A stretch of DNA of 64,000 nt from JAVVHH01 sp965276815. Lineage in GTDB: Bacteria; Pseudomonadota; Alphaproteobacteria; Acetobacterales; Acetobacteraceae. The notes under the pieces were generated by a model. It saw only the letters and a list, made by a program, of their open reading frames with translations, was not told the origin of the DNA and searched no databases. Below, in pieces: positions 9,275-17,895 of this stretch; position 1 is the stretch's first letter; the number at the start of each line of letters is the position of its first letter. The DNA lies in contig CBDIBE010000006.1 in the NCBI GenBank assembly GCA_965276815.1, positions 1 to 64,000 of the forward strand, given 5' to 3'. The translations under genes and the position numbers were made by a program.

Positions 9275-9994
9275 TCATACGGGCTCGGGCGCGCGTACTC
9301 GCCGGGCGCGGGCGAGCTCCACGCCCTCGGCCATCGTATCGCCCATGATCGCCTTCGCCGCCGCGACAAGCTTTGCGCTGCAGTGCTTGGGATGGCCAGT
9401 AAGGAAGGGCGGCTCGGGATCGTACTCCATCAGGAGCTGGGTCACCTGCGCGACCTCCTCGCCGCGCAACTCGGCGAGCAGCGTCAAGCCGAAGTCGATT
9501 CCGGCTGTCACACCGCCTCCCGTGAAGCGGTTGCGGTCGGCGACGACGCGCTCATGACCGGATTCGATGCCGAGCGCGTCGAGGATGTCGTGGCAAGCCC
9601 AGTGCGTCGCGGCGCGGTGACCATCGAGGAGCCCCGCCATGCCCAAGATCAGCGAACCGGAACATACCGAAGTGACGTAGCGCGCATCACGGCCTCGTTC
9701 GGCGAGGAACGCGATGATCGCTTCGTCCTTCATCGCCTCGACCGTCCCGAACCCGCCCGGCACAAACAAGACGTCCAGCTTCGTGGGTGCGTCCGTGAAG
9801 GTCGCGGTCGGCATCACCGCCACACCGCTGTCGGTCATCACCGGATCAAGGGTCTTCCAGAACAAATGCGTACGGCCATGCATCCCAAGCGCCGACTGGG
9901 GGCCGGCCAGATCGAGCAGCGTCATGCCGGGATAGAGAAGCATCCCGATTTCGAGCGGCGTCACATCCGGAGCGAAGGCGGGCATGCTTGTCAC
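9275..9994 (-). CDS. DJ-1/PfpI family protein, isonitrile-hydratase-like
   Basis: About 239 residues. The start is placed at GTG 9994 because GGGAGA lies 6 nt upstream; the longer open frame to 10111 has no such site and adds non-homologous text, and ATG 9985 is poorly spaced. DJ-1 fold features are an early Asp (LLDLAGP, about residue 28), the nucleophile elbow SVCSGS with Cys111, and THW at 131-133. The Asp plus Cys pair and overall pattern match isonitrile hydratase (InhA)-type proteins. It heads the minus-strand operon and is divergent from the GlxA-like regulator gene. Confidence 0.87.
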   Translation of the reverse strand: MTSMPAFAPDVTPLEIGMLLYPGMTLLDLAGPQSALGMHGRTHLFWKTLDPVMTDSGVAVMPTATFTDAPTKLDVLFVPGGFGTVEAMKDEAIIAFLAERGRDARYVTSVCSGSLILGMAGLLDGHRAATHWACHDILDALGIESGHERVVADRNRFTGGGVTAGIDFGLTLLAELRGEEVAQVTQLLMEYDPEPPFLTGHPKHCSAKLVAAAKAIMGDTMAEGVELARARRVRAPEPV

Positions 9995-10157
9995 AGGCGT
10001 TCTCCCATTGGGTGAGCGGACTGTAGGACGCGCGCTCAGGCCAAGTGAGTGGCGGAAACGACAAATAATGCAGATATCCTGCCAAACCAATCGCCTCGTG
10101 TTGAAGGCCAATGTAGGAAATGCTAAGCATTCGATCAGCTTCTAGGAGAATCCTGCC
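9995..10157. promoter_or_regulatory. Divergent control region between the DJ-1 operon and the GlxA-type regulator
   Basis: This 163-bp stretch separates two operons that are transcribed away from each other, so it must hold both promoters. A perfect 13-bp palindrome AATGCTAAGCATT lies at 10119-10131, about 27-39 bp before the likely glxA translation start, and is a candidate operator. AGGAGA at 10144-10149 is the ribosome-binding site of the regulator gene. No confident -35/-10 pair was identified. Confidence 0.5.
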
Positions 10158-10190
10158 ATCCATAAGGTTGCAATCCTTGCCGTCCACGGT

Positions 10191-11132
10191 GTGGTGCCGT
10201 TTGACCTGACCATTCCGCACGAGGTGTTCGGCCGCGTACGGCTCGCCGATCGCACGCGGGAATATCAGGTGCAGGTATGTGGCGAAGCGTCGGAGGTGCG
10301 CGCGCGGGGCTTCGGCATTCGCGCTCCTTGGAATCTCGACGATCTTGCTATTGCCGATACGGTGATTGTGCCGGGCATCGAGGACCCGACCGCGCCTGTA
10401 CCCGACGCGATCGTCGCCGCCATTCAATCGGCTTATGCAAATGGTTCGCGCGTCGTCTCGATCTGCACGGGTGCATTCATCCTTGCAGCGGCGGGGTTAC
10501 TTGACGGCAAGCGAGCGACCACGCATTGGGCCGCGGCCGACTTACTGGCGCGTCGTCACCCCACTATAAAAGTGGATCCCGACGTCCTGTTCGTCGACGA
10601 GGGGCGGGTCGTGACTTCCGCTGGAATGTCGGCAGGGCTCGACATGTGCTTCCACCTGCTCCGGCGCGACCACGGCCACGCCGTCGCCGCGCAGGCGGCG
10701 CGGATGGCGGTGGCGCCGCTCGATCGTGAGGGCGGGCAGGCGCAGTTCATTCGGCATGAGGAGCCCGGCTCGACCTCGAGCCTAGCGCCAGTGCTGGATT
10801 GGATGCGTGAGAATGCCCACCATCGCTTGTCGATCGACGATCTCGCAGGCCAGGCCGCGATGAGCCCCCGCACCTTCGCGCGTCGCTTCCGCGAGCAGAC
10901 CGGCACCACGCCCCTGCAATGGCTCATCATCGCCCGCGTCCGCCGCGCGCAGGAGTTGCTCGAGACGACTCCACTCTCGCTTGATGAGATCGCCGCAGCG
11001 GCCGGCTTCGATGGCGCTCCAGCGCTCCGTGAACGGTTCCGTCAAACGGTTGGCGTCAGCCCCAAGGCGTACCGCCGCTCGTTGGGTTTCCCAGAACAGT
11101 CAGGAGTTGAAAATGAGCCCAGGAACCCGTGA
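10191..11132 (+). CDS. GlxA-family (DJ-1 domain plus AraC HTH) transcriptional regulator
   Basis: Regulator with an N-terminal DJ-1/class-I amidotransferase-like sensor domain (SICTGAFILAAAGLLDGKRA, THW) and a C-terminal AraC double HTH (RLSIDDLAGQAAMSPRTFAR, then FDGAPALRERFRQTVGVSPKAYR). The first canonical start, GTG 10191, would cut off the first beta strand. Conserved-looking text (HKVAILAVHGVVPFD) continues upstream to 10158, where an ATC codon sits 8 nt after AGGAGA at the place an ATG is expected. An in-frame TAG at 10143 rules out any start further up. It is divergent from the DJ-1 operon, its probable target, and the epoxide-hydrolase-like gene overlaps its end. Confidence 0.85.
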   Translation: MVPFDLTIPHEVFGRVRLADRTREYQVQVCGEASEVRARGFGIRAPWNLDDLAIADTVIVPGIEDPTAPVPDAIVAAIQSAYANGSRVVSICTGAFILAAAGLLDGKRATTHWAAADLLARRHPTIKVDPDVLFVDEGRVVTSAGMSAGLDMCFHLLRRDHGHAVAAQAARMAVAPLDREGGQAQFIRHEEPGSTSSLAPVLDWMRENAHHRLSIDDLAGQAAMSPRTFARRFREQTGTTPLQWLIIARVRRAQELLETTPLSLDEIAAAAGFDGAPALRERFRQTVGVSPKAYRRSLGFPEQSGVENEPRNP

Positions 11133-12108
11133 GGGATCGGTGAAACAGCTGGACGTCAACGGTCTGCAGATGAAGACGGTTACGGCGGGCACTGGACCTG
11201 TCGTGCTGCTCTGTCACGGATTTCCCGAAACGCACCACTCCTGGCGAAAGCAGATGCAGCCGCTTGCGGATGCGGGCTTTCGTGCCGTCGCGCCCGATCT
11301 GCGCGGGTTCGGCGGTACGCAGGGTCCCCAGGGGGTCGATCACTATGGCATGATGGAACTTGTCGGCGACGTCGTCGGCATTCTTGATGCCCTCGAGGCG
11401 AAGGACGCGATCATCGTCGGAAACGACTGGGGTGCGACGCTCGCCTGGCAAGCAGCGCTGATGCGGCCGGACAGGTTTCGTTCTGTCGTGGCTGTAGGTG
11501 TGCCGATGATGGACCGATCCCCCGCGCCACCGACGACGATGTTTCCCGCCAACGAAGATGCCGAATTCTACATCAAATATTTTCAGCGCGCGGGTGAAGC
11601 GGAGGCTGAGCTCGACGCCGACGTCAGAACAAGTCTGCTGAAAATTATGTTTGCAGCCTCGGGCGACGCCGGTCCTCGCGAACCGGGCGACGAGACGCCC
11701 AATCCATTTGGTATGATCCAACATGCAGGTGGGCTGCTCGGTCCACTGCCTGCTCCCGATACCCTGCCGCCGTGGCTCGAAGAATGGGACTTTGAGGCAT
11801 TCACTTCCGCCTTTCAGGCCAGCGGCTTTAGAGGCGGGCTCAACTTCTATCGGAACATGGATCGAAACTGGCGGGACCAGGCAGCATTAGCGGGCCTGAA
11901 GGTAACCGTGCCGGCATTGTACATGGTCGGCGAACGCGACACGGGGTTGGCAATACCGGGCATGGGGGAGATCATCGAAGCCATGCCCAAGCTTGTGCCC
12001 AACCTTCAAGAAAGCGTTCGCTTCCCAGGCGCTGGCCACTGGCTTCCGCAAGAACGCCCTGAGGCGTTTAATGCTCGGCTGATCCAATTTTTCAGAGACG
12101 TTTTGTAA
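11113..12108 (+). CDS. Epoxide-hydrolase-like alpha/beta hydrolase
   Basis: A 331-residue enzyme. The start is ATG 11113 with GGAG six bases upstream, inside the end of the regulator gene; a longer in-frame ORF reads nonsense from the regulator's HTH region. Motifs are the oxyanion HGFP (35-38), nucleophile Asp105 in GNDWGATLAW, an acidic residue in GERDTGLA, and His at about 309 in GAGHWLPQERP. Asp at the elbow favours epoxide hydrolase or haloalkane-dehalogenase-type chemistry over esterase. It is co-transcribed with the GlxA-type regulator. Confidence 0.9.
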   Translation: MSPGTREGSVKQLDVNGLQMKTVTAGTGPVVLLCHGFPETHHSWRKQMQPLADAGFRAVAPDLRGFGGTQGPQGVDHYGMMELVGDVVGILDALEAKDAIIVGNDWGATLAWQAALMRPDRFRSVVAVGVPMMDRSPAPPTTMFPANEDAEFYIKYFQRAGEAEAELDADVRTSLLKIMFAASGDAGPREPGDETPNPFGMIQHAGGLLGPLPAPDTLPPWLEEWDFEAFTSAFQASGFRGGLNFYRNMDRNWRDQAALAGLKVTVPALYMVGERDTGLAIPGMGEIIEAMPKLVPNLQESVRFPGAGHWLPQERPEAFNARLIQFFRDVL

Positions 12109-12285
12109 TCCGGCCGCTCGCATTCCGCAAAATCGGCTGCGGACGCAACGGGATCGAACGACATGGCATACAGGTGCGGCCACGGTGACGGTGTCACCGC
12201 GAGCTCGGAAGGCGCTGACCACCGTGTTTCGCATTGCAGCCACGAAGGATAGCGGCTCAGGATGAGCATGGACCAAATGAACGCG
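12109..12285 (-). pseudogene. Fossil of an NAD(P)H:quinone oxidoreductase N-terminus
   Basis: The minus strand encodes flavodoxin-like text RVHLVHAHPEPLSFVAAM then VVSAFRARGDTVTVA in one frame, and DLYAMSFDPVASAADFAE in the next frame after a one-base shift near 12180. This is the start of an NAD(P)H-dependent quinone reductase, broken off after about 60 residues where the epoxide-hydrolase-like gene ends. The rest of the gene is missing, which marks a deletion or insertion junction at about 12109. The remaining stretch to 12549 shows no recognisable gene on either strand. Confidence 0.7.
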
Positions 12286-12549
12286 CGTCAAAGCCGACCG
12301 TCGGCAAGCTTGGCCAGCGTGCTGCCCTGGCGATCGTGTCATCCACCGCGCCACCTTCTTGGAAATTCATCTCCGTCTTCGCCGAGCTTCGCGCGGGCCA
12401 AGCCAGGCTCCTTTGGTATTCGAATCAAGTTTAACCATGATCCTCAAATCCTACAAAGCTCCACGCATAAGAAGCTCATGACCAATGAACGGTAGGTGGA
12501 GGTTCATCGCAGCCCGCTTGTGTTCGCCAACTTCCAGAGACGGACAACT

Positions 12550-13266
12550 TCACTCGCCAGTCGCCTTTTCGATTGAAAGGAGTATTGCCGCTAGTTCATC
12601 GGGCGCAGTCAGCATAGCGTTGTGCCCAGTCCGGATTTCGTAATATTCCCAGTCGGGGGCTGTCTTTGCGTGCGCTGCAAAGGCGTCGAAAATTGCCATC
12701 GGATCGAGAGTTGAGCGGACGAATGTGCGGCGCTCGATCGGTTGCTTCTCGAGCCTGACCTTCTCGAACAACGACGCCATTGGATGCTTGACGAGTTTCG
12801 CAGCGAAGCGTGCCTGTGCGTCGGCATCGGCGAACGGCCCAAACTTTGAAATTGGGAAGAAGTTGTCGACCCGCCAATCGCCGTTGGCCGCATCCAGAGC
12901 AGCCTGGGTTATTGTGGGCCCCGCGTAATCAGCCGCTGACATGCCGTCTGTCGGAACCGTGGCGTCCGTGTAGACAATGTGTGCGATACGGTCGCGCACG
13001 CGGTCTGCGGCACCAGTGACGACAATGCCCGAGTAGCTGTGCCCTACGAGCACGACGTTGTGCAAATCCGCGCCCTCGATTACCTGGACTACGTCATCGA
13101 TGTGCGTGGAGACATTCGTGTCGGGAGTTGCCAGTTCAGCTTTCGCGCCCTGACCCGTCAGATCGACAGCATGAACAGTATGCCCGTCGGCTTCAAAAAG
13201 CCGCTGCACCTTCTCCCACGCCCACGCCCCGTGGAACGCACCGGCCACCAATACGAACGTCGTCAT
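12550..13266 (-). CDS. Alpha/beta-fold hydrolase, plant salicylate-esterase (SABP2/EstC)-like
   Basis: A 238-residue hydrolase without a signal peptide. It has the oxyanion loop HGAWAWEKV (12-20), nucleophile Ser77 in VGHSYSG, and His about 215 in RTGHNAML. The short lid and the opening TTFVLVAGAFHGAWAW resemble the SABP2/methylesterase group. A strong AAGGAGATCGAGC precedes ATG 13266. It is the last gene of the PhzF / DUF2000 / hydrolase minus-strand operon, 34 bp after the DUF2000 stop. Confidence 0.9.
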   Translation of the reverse strand: MTTFVLVAGAFHGAWAWEKVQRLFEADGHTVHAVDLTGQGAKAELATPDTNVSTHIDDVVQVIEGADLHNVVLVGHSYSGIVVTGAADRVRDRIAHIVYTDATVPTDGMSAADYAGPTITQAALDAANGDWRVDNFFPISKFGPFADADAQARFAAKLVKHPMASLFEKVRLEKQPIERRTFVRSTLDPMAIFDAFAAHAKTAPDWEYYEIRTGHNAMLTAPDELAAILLSIEKATGE

Positions 13267-13300
13267 GCTCGATCTCCTTGTTGGAACGGCACCCTCGCCG

Positions 13301-13729
13301 TCACCTCAGAAGGCCGTATTTGCCAACGATTTTGCCGACTGCCTTGCGCGGCCCGTGTACCCCCACCCCGACGTAAACAAGGGCATCTGTTGCCGTGGCG
13401 GCGACCGCCGCCAAGAATGCACCATAGTCGTTTGTCTGCTGCCCCTGTATTGGAAAATCCACGACGTCGAGATCCTTCGAGAGTGCCTTGGCTCGGATTC
13501 CGGCCAGTGCGGTCGCGGGAGCTCCTAGCACCGTGATGCCGATCGGGATTAGGCCAGGATGGGCCCAACCCGATTCATCGAGCAGATCGGCGCCAGCCAG
13601 ATGGGGCAACTTCTTGCCCATGGTGAGTGCGACCACGGCGGCAGCATTGGCGGCGCGACCTGGTGGAAGCGCCTCGTCCACAACGATGACGCAACGCGAG
13701 GGTTCGATTTCTTGGCTGGTATCCGACAT
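13301..13729 (-). CDS. DUF2000 family protein
   Basis: Protein of 142 residues from ATG 13729. The text RCVIVVDEALPPGRAANAAA, GIRAKALSKDLDVVDFP and the C-terminal GVGVHGPRKAVGKIVGKYG are typical of DUF2000, a family with a peptidyl-tRNA-hydrolase-like fold and no settled function. It lies between the PhzF and esterase genes on the same strand, so the three are probably one functional unit. Confidence 0.88.
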   Translation of the reverse strand: MSDTSQEIEPSRCVIVVDEALPPGRAANAAAVVALTMGKKLPHLAGADLLDESGWAHPGLIPIGITVLGAPATALAGIRAKALSKDLDVVDFPIQGQQTNDYGAFLAAVAATATDALVYVGVGVHGPRKAVGKIVGKYGLLR

Positions 13730-13928
13730 CAACGTGCTTGTCCTGCTTGGCGAGAGGGGAATGGTCGGGCTGCAAAGCGATCAGCCGACCCGTTGCGTCC
13801 GCCGTTCCCCTGGGCCGCGCGGCGGCCAACGGACATAGTAGGAACGACAGCCGGGTCGATAACCGAAGCAACCCGAAAGACGATACGGCTGGCGCCGACG
13901 CATTGGCTGGATTTGGCAATGGTCTGGT

Positions 13929-14813
13929 TCACAGGTACAGTTGTCCGATAGCGACAGTGACGGCGGCGCCGCCGATCATGACCCGCAGCCCCGCGCTGTC
14001 CCGCTCCCACGAGGCGTGAATATCGCCGTCACGACCAATCTCGATGCCTTGCTCGGCACGAAAGCTGCCGCTAGTCTCGCCAGCGTGTTTGTGCCGCGCC
14101 AGGAAGGCAGCCACGGAGCCATTTCCGGAGCCGCAAACCGGGTCCTCGCTGACGCCGTGGCCGGGCGCGAAGGTCCGGAGGCGGACGCGGACCGGCCCGT
14201 CACCGCACTCCACGAACACGGTCAAGCCCGCGGCCTGTAGCTCGCCGCACTCACGCTGAATCAGCCCTTGGTCCGGCCGCAGGGCCGAGATGGCGGCGAA
14301 CCGGCCAAGCTCGACCACCAGCCATTGCACACCGGTCGATACCACTTGGACCGGGCTGTTCGCCAAGTCGTTCTCTTCGCAGCCGAGCATTCTCGCGACG
14401 GTAACCTGCGACAACCCAACGTCGCGGTAGGACGGCACACCCTGGGTCATGCGCAGCACAATGCCCTCCGTTCCAGGCAGCACCTCGATCGGAACGATGC
14501 CGATGCCGCACTCCTGGCGCAGTAGCGTCTTCGAGGCCAAGTCCCGCCGACGCTGCATCATGGCATGCGAGGCCGCGAGCGTCGGATGTCCGGCAAAGGG
14601 GATCTCGTGCATTGGCGTGAAGATGCGGGCCCGGTAGTCAGCCTCCACGTTGCTTGGCTGGACGATGAACACCGTCTCCGACAAGTTCATCTCCCGGGCG
14701 ATGCGCTGCATAGTCTCGGTCGAGAGCTCATCGGCCTCGAAGACGACGGCGGCCGGGTTGCCGAACAGCGGTCGGCGCGAGAAGGCGTCGACCTGCACGA
14801 AGTCCATGAGCAT
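13929..14813 (-). CDS. PhzF-family isomerase/epimerase
   Basis: A 294-residue PhzF fold protein. ATG 14813 is preferred because homology begins at FVQVDAFSRRPLFGNPAAV; the longer ORF to 14978 runs into the divergent mocR gene. The catalytic Glu is Glu46 in MNLSETVFI, matching PhzF Glu45. Other family segments are FTPMHEIPFAGHPTLA and FAPGHGVSEDPVCGSGNG. PhzF proteins isomerise small hydroxy acids; the substrate here is unknown. It is divergent from a MocR regulator gene that is now interrupted by IS21. Confidence 0.92.
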   Translation of the reverse strand: MLMDFVQVDAFSRRPLFGNPAAVVFEADELSTETMQRIAREMNLSETVFIVQPSNVEADYRARIFTPMHEIPFAGHPTLAASHAMMQRRRDLASKTLLRQECGIGIVPIEVLPGTEGIVLRMTQGVPSYRDVGLSQVTVARMLGCEENDLANSPVQVVSTGVQWLVVELGRFAAISALRPDQGLIQRECGELQAAGLTVFVECGDGPVRVRLRTFAPGHGVSEDPVCGSGNGSVAAFLARHKHAGETSGSFRAEQGIEIGRDGDIHASWERDSAGLRVMIGGAAVTVAIGQLYL

Positions 14814-14885
14814 GAAACGGCACCCTGGGTGAGCATTGGGACAACCTTGATCTATTGGCCCTGTGGAAACGGAAGCGTAGAAATA

Positions 14886-14924
14886 TTGACGCTTTCCTGC
14901 ATCCAAAATAGTGTCACGTGACAC
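14886..14924 (+). promoter_or_regulatory. Putative mocR promoter with a perfect palindromic operator
   Basis: A -35-like TTGACG at 14886-14891 and a weak -10-like TAGTGT at 14909-14914 are 17 bp apart. A perfect 14-bp palindrome, GTGTCACGTGACAC (14911-14924), overlaps the -10 and lies just upstream of the likely mocR start. It is also within 110 bp of the divergent phzF start, so one protein bound here could control both operons. Promoter calls are by eye. Confidence 0.5.
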
Positions 14925-15592
14925 TTCAGGAGTTGATCGTGCTGCTGCGCTCCAACTGGCAACCCCGCCTCGCGCCACCCTGCCTCGCGTCAGGCATCAA
15001 GCAGCCGTCCGATCGCCTTGCGACGGCTCTAGCCGAGGATATCCTTATGGGCAGGCTCGGGGCAGGAGACCGGCTGCCCGCGCACCGAGACCTTGCTTAT
15101 CGCTTGGGAATAGGCCTCGGCACGGTCACCAAGGCCTACGCCGTCCTCGAGCAGCGCGGCTTGCTGCGCAGCGCGAAGGGACGCGGAACTTTTGTCGCGG
15201 TCGCACAGAGCCGGCGCGGTCCGATGATCGACTTGTCCCGCAATGCACCACCCACTTCAATAAGCCACCGAACGTTTGCCCAGACCCTGACTGCAATCGC
15301 TCGCCGGGTGGATGCCGACCTGTTCAGCTCCTATCCACCCATCGCTGGTCATGCCGAGCACAGGCGCCTGATGGCCGCTTGGTTTGGCAGACTGGGCACG
15401 AAAGTTGATCCGGACCACCTGCTGCTCACCAGCGGCGCGCAGCACGCGCTTTCTGTGGCGTTCTCCATGGCTGTGTCTACGAATTCCGGCCCACTTGTGC
15501 TGATGAATTCTGGCCCACCTCCCGGTAGATAACTGGCTGGCGCGGAGCGTGAGGCTCGCACCGTCCCTGAGCGTCTTGCTTGGGTCCTCCTG

Positions 15593-16354
15593 CTACGTCT
15601 TTGCCGTCTTGCGCTGAGCGGTCGTGCGGCGGAACCGGTATGAATCGGCGCCCGTGGTGACGATGTGCGCACGGTCGGTCAGCCGGTCGATCAGCGCCTT
15701 GCATAACCTTGGGTTCGGGATCACCTGCGACCATTCCGAGAACGGCAAATTGGTGGTCACAATCACTGCCGCCTTCTCCGCCCGGTCGGCAATCACCTGG
15801 AACATCAACTCGCAGGCAGTTTCGGCGAGCGGTACATAGCCGAGTTCGTCGATGCAGATCAGGTCGAGCCGCTCCCATCGACCGAGCGCGCGACTGAGCT
15901 GATTGGCATGCGCCGCCTCCGCCAGCTCGTTGATCAGCGCCGTCGCCGTCGTAAACCGCACCCGGCGCCGCTGGCGACAGGCCGCGACGCACAAGCCTGT
16001 CGCGAGATGGGTCTTGCCTGTGCCAGCTTCGCCAATCAGCAGGATCGGCTCGGCCTTGGCGACATACTCGCCCTCGGCCAACGCCCGGAGCTGCGATGCT
16101 GCAACGCCGGAGCGGTCGAACTCGAATTCGTCGAGCGTCTTCATCCGCGGCAGCCGCGCATCGTGCAGCAAACGCGCAATTGACCGGCTCTCCCGCTCCT
16201 CCATCTCGGCCGCCAGCAGCGCCTCGAGGTAGCCGATATGCGTCTGACCCTCGCGTGTCGCGGCCTCGGCGAGCCGGGCGAACTGCCCGCCGATCGTCGG
16301 CATGCGCAGTGTCTTGCAGTGCTGGCGGATCGCTTGCTCCTGCAGATCGCTCAT
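15593..16354 (-). CDS. istB: IS21 helper ATPase IstB
   Basis: AAA+ ATPase that assembles on target DNA and directs the IstA transposase. ATG 16354 overlaps the istA stop (TGATGA), giving 253 residues. Walker A is LLIGEAGTGKTHLATGL, Walker B is LICIDELGY, and the sensor region is VIVTTNLPFSEW. The family-typical start MSDLQEQAI supports this start over the one six codons upstream. Confidence 0.95.
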   Translation of the reverse strand: MSDLQEQAIRQHCKTLRMPTIGGQFARLAEAATREGQTHIGYLEALLAAEMEERESRSIARLLHDARLPRMKTLDEFEFDRSGVAASQLRALAEGEYVAKAEPILLIGEAGTGKTHLATGLCVAACRQRRRVRFTTATALINELAEAAHANQLSRALGRWERLDLICIDELGYVPLAETACELMFQVIADRAEKAAVIVTTNLPFSEWSQVIPNPRLCKALIDRLTDRAHIVTTGADSYRFRRTTAQRKTAKT

Positions 16355-17895
16355 CACGCGGTCCCCGCGCACGGCCCGGACAGCAGCACGTCATACTCCG
16401 CCATCGTCGGCAGCGGCCGGTCGTAACGGGCGAGGTCGCCGACATCGATCGCAGCAGGCTGGCTTTTGCGCAGCCCGGCCTCGGTCAGCAGATAGCGCAC
16501 CGCCGCGACATCGCACGCGCCGAGCGACACCGCCGTGGTGATCGCGACGCGCAGCGCGTCATGACCGAACTCCCGAGCCAAACCGACCACCGCCACCATC
16601 GCGCGGGTGCCGTTCTGCTTGCCGTGCCGGGTCAGCAGCCGTTCCCAGAGCTCGTCATAGCAAGGTGGCCAGCGACCGGCCGCGCGCATCTGGGCGAGTG
16701 GTTTGGATCCGGCAAACGCACCAGGCTTGTGGCTCAGCACGTCGAGGTAATGCTCCAGGTCCAGCACCTGCTGACGCCGCCGATGGCAGCGCTCGTGCCG
16801 GGCAACCCGGCGGCCAGAATGCCAGATCTCAACGTGCAGCGGGTACACGCGCGCTTCCACCCGGCTGCCCGCGCGCAGCGGCACCGAGTAGGCGTTGGTC
16901 TTGACCAGCACACAGCCCTGCTTGTCCACCAGCGGAAACGTCACGTCCGCCAGGTCGAACCCGTCCGGATGGCGCGCCGTCAGATGATCGCGCTCGACCA
17001 CCATCGCCACACCGACCGGCTCCGAGCGCCCGTCCAGGATCCGCGCCTCATCCGCGCGGCAGCCCGTCAGCAAAAACGCATTCAGCGCATCGAGGTCGGC
17101 GATATCAGGCACTGGCACGAGGTGATTGCGACGGAAATAGCCACCCTCGCCCTCAATGCCACCTTTCTCATGACCCTCGCCGGGGGTGCAGAACTCTGCC
17201 GCAAAGCGCCAATGCGAGCGGAACGCCACGAACCGGACCGTCTCCTCGCGCCGGTGACCACGCAGGATCTTGCGCACCGCGCTGGCCAGATTGTCGTAAC
17301 GCAGTAGTCGGAACACGCCGCCGAAATAGGCGAACGCGTGCTCATGCGCTTCGAGAAACGCTTGCTGCGTCGCGTGCAGATAGGCGCGGTGGAACGCAGC
17401 CCCGCTCGCCATCGATCGCATCGCGAACACCTGCAGGCGCGTCCGCTCGCCACCGAGATCGGCCCAGGCCTCATACCAATCCACCTGCGCCTCATGGCCC
17501 AACGCGTAGCTCTGCGGCACGAAAGTCTCGCGCTTCACCAGCCCCAGCGCGCGCTTGCGGGCGCGAACGTGATTGCGCACCGTCGACTCCGCGACCGCGG
17601 CATCGGGGAACTCCGTCAGCAGCCGGCGATAGATCCGCCGCGCCGTATGTCGCTGCTTGCGCGGAGCCCGACGATCCTCGTCAAGCACCTGGTCGATGAA
17701 CGCCGCGACCGCGTCCAGCTTCGGTTTGACCCGGGCCGGATAACGACGACGCGCCGGCAGCGCGTCGGCGATCGCCTGCCGCACCATCCGACGGTGCACG
17801 CCAAATTTCGCCGCCACACCGGCGATCGTGCCGACACCAAACTCATGCTCCTGACGAAGCTGCTCGAACAATTCCACTTTGGCGTTCCAATCCAC
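16354..17895 (-). CDS. istA: IS21 transposase IstA
   Basis: Transposase of 513 residues. An N-terminal HTH (GVAAKFGVHRRMVRQAI) is followed by the DDE core: Asp in AQVDWYEA, Asp in LLRYDNLASAV, and Glu in GHEKGGIEGEGGYFRR. A C-terminal beta-barrel and tail complete the protein. The frame is intact, and the gene is translationally coupled to istB. Confidence 0.95.
   Translation of the reverse strand: MDWNAKVELFEQLRQEHEFGVGTIAGVAAKFGVHRRMVRQAIADALPARRRYPARVKPKLDAVAAFIDQVLDEDRRAPRKQRHTARRIYRRLLTEFPDAAVAESTVRNHVRARKRALGLVKRETFVPQSYALGHEAQVDWYEAWADLGGERTRLQVFAMRSMASGAAFHRAYLHATQQAFLEAHEHAFAYFGGVFRLLRYDNLASAVRKILRGHRREETVRFVAFRSHWRFAAEFCTPGEGHEKGGIEGEGGYFRRNHLVPVPDIADLDALNAFLLTGCRADEARILDGRSEPVGVAMVVERDHLTARHPDGFDLADVTFPLVDKQGCVLVKTNAYSVPLRAGSRVEARVYPLHVEIWHSGRRVARHERCHRRRQQVLDLEHYLDVLSHKPGAFAGSKPLAQMRAAGRWPPCYDELWERLLTRHGKQNGTRAMVAVVGLAREFGHDALRVAITTAVSLGACDVAAVRYLLTEAGLRKSQPAAIDVGDLARYDRPLPTMAEYDVLLSGPCAGTA

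Noticed and set aside
14918..14920. GTG 14918 as the mocR start
   Set aside because: It lies inside a perfect palindrome and has no ribosome-binding site; GTG 14939 has AGGAG at ideal distance. Not fully excluded.
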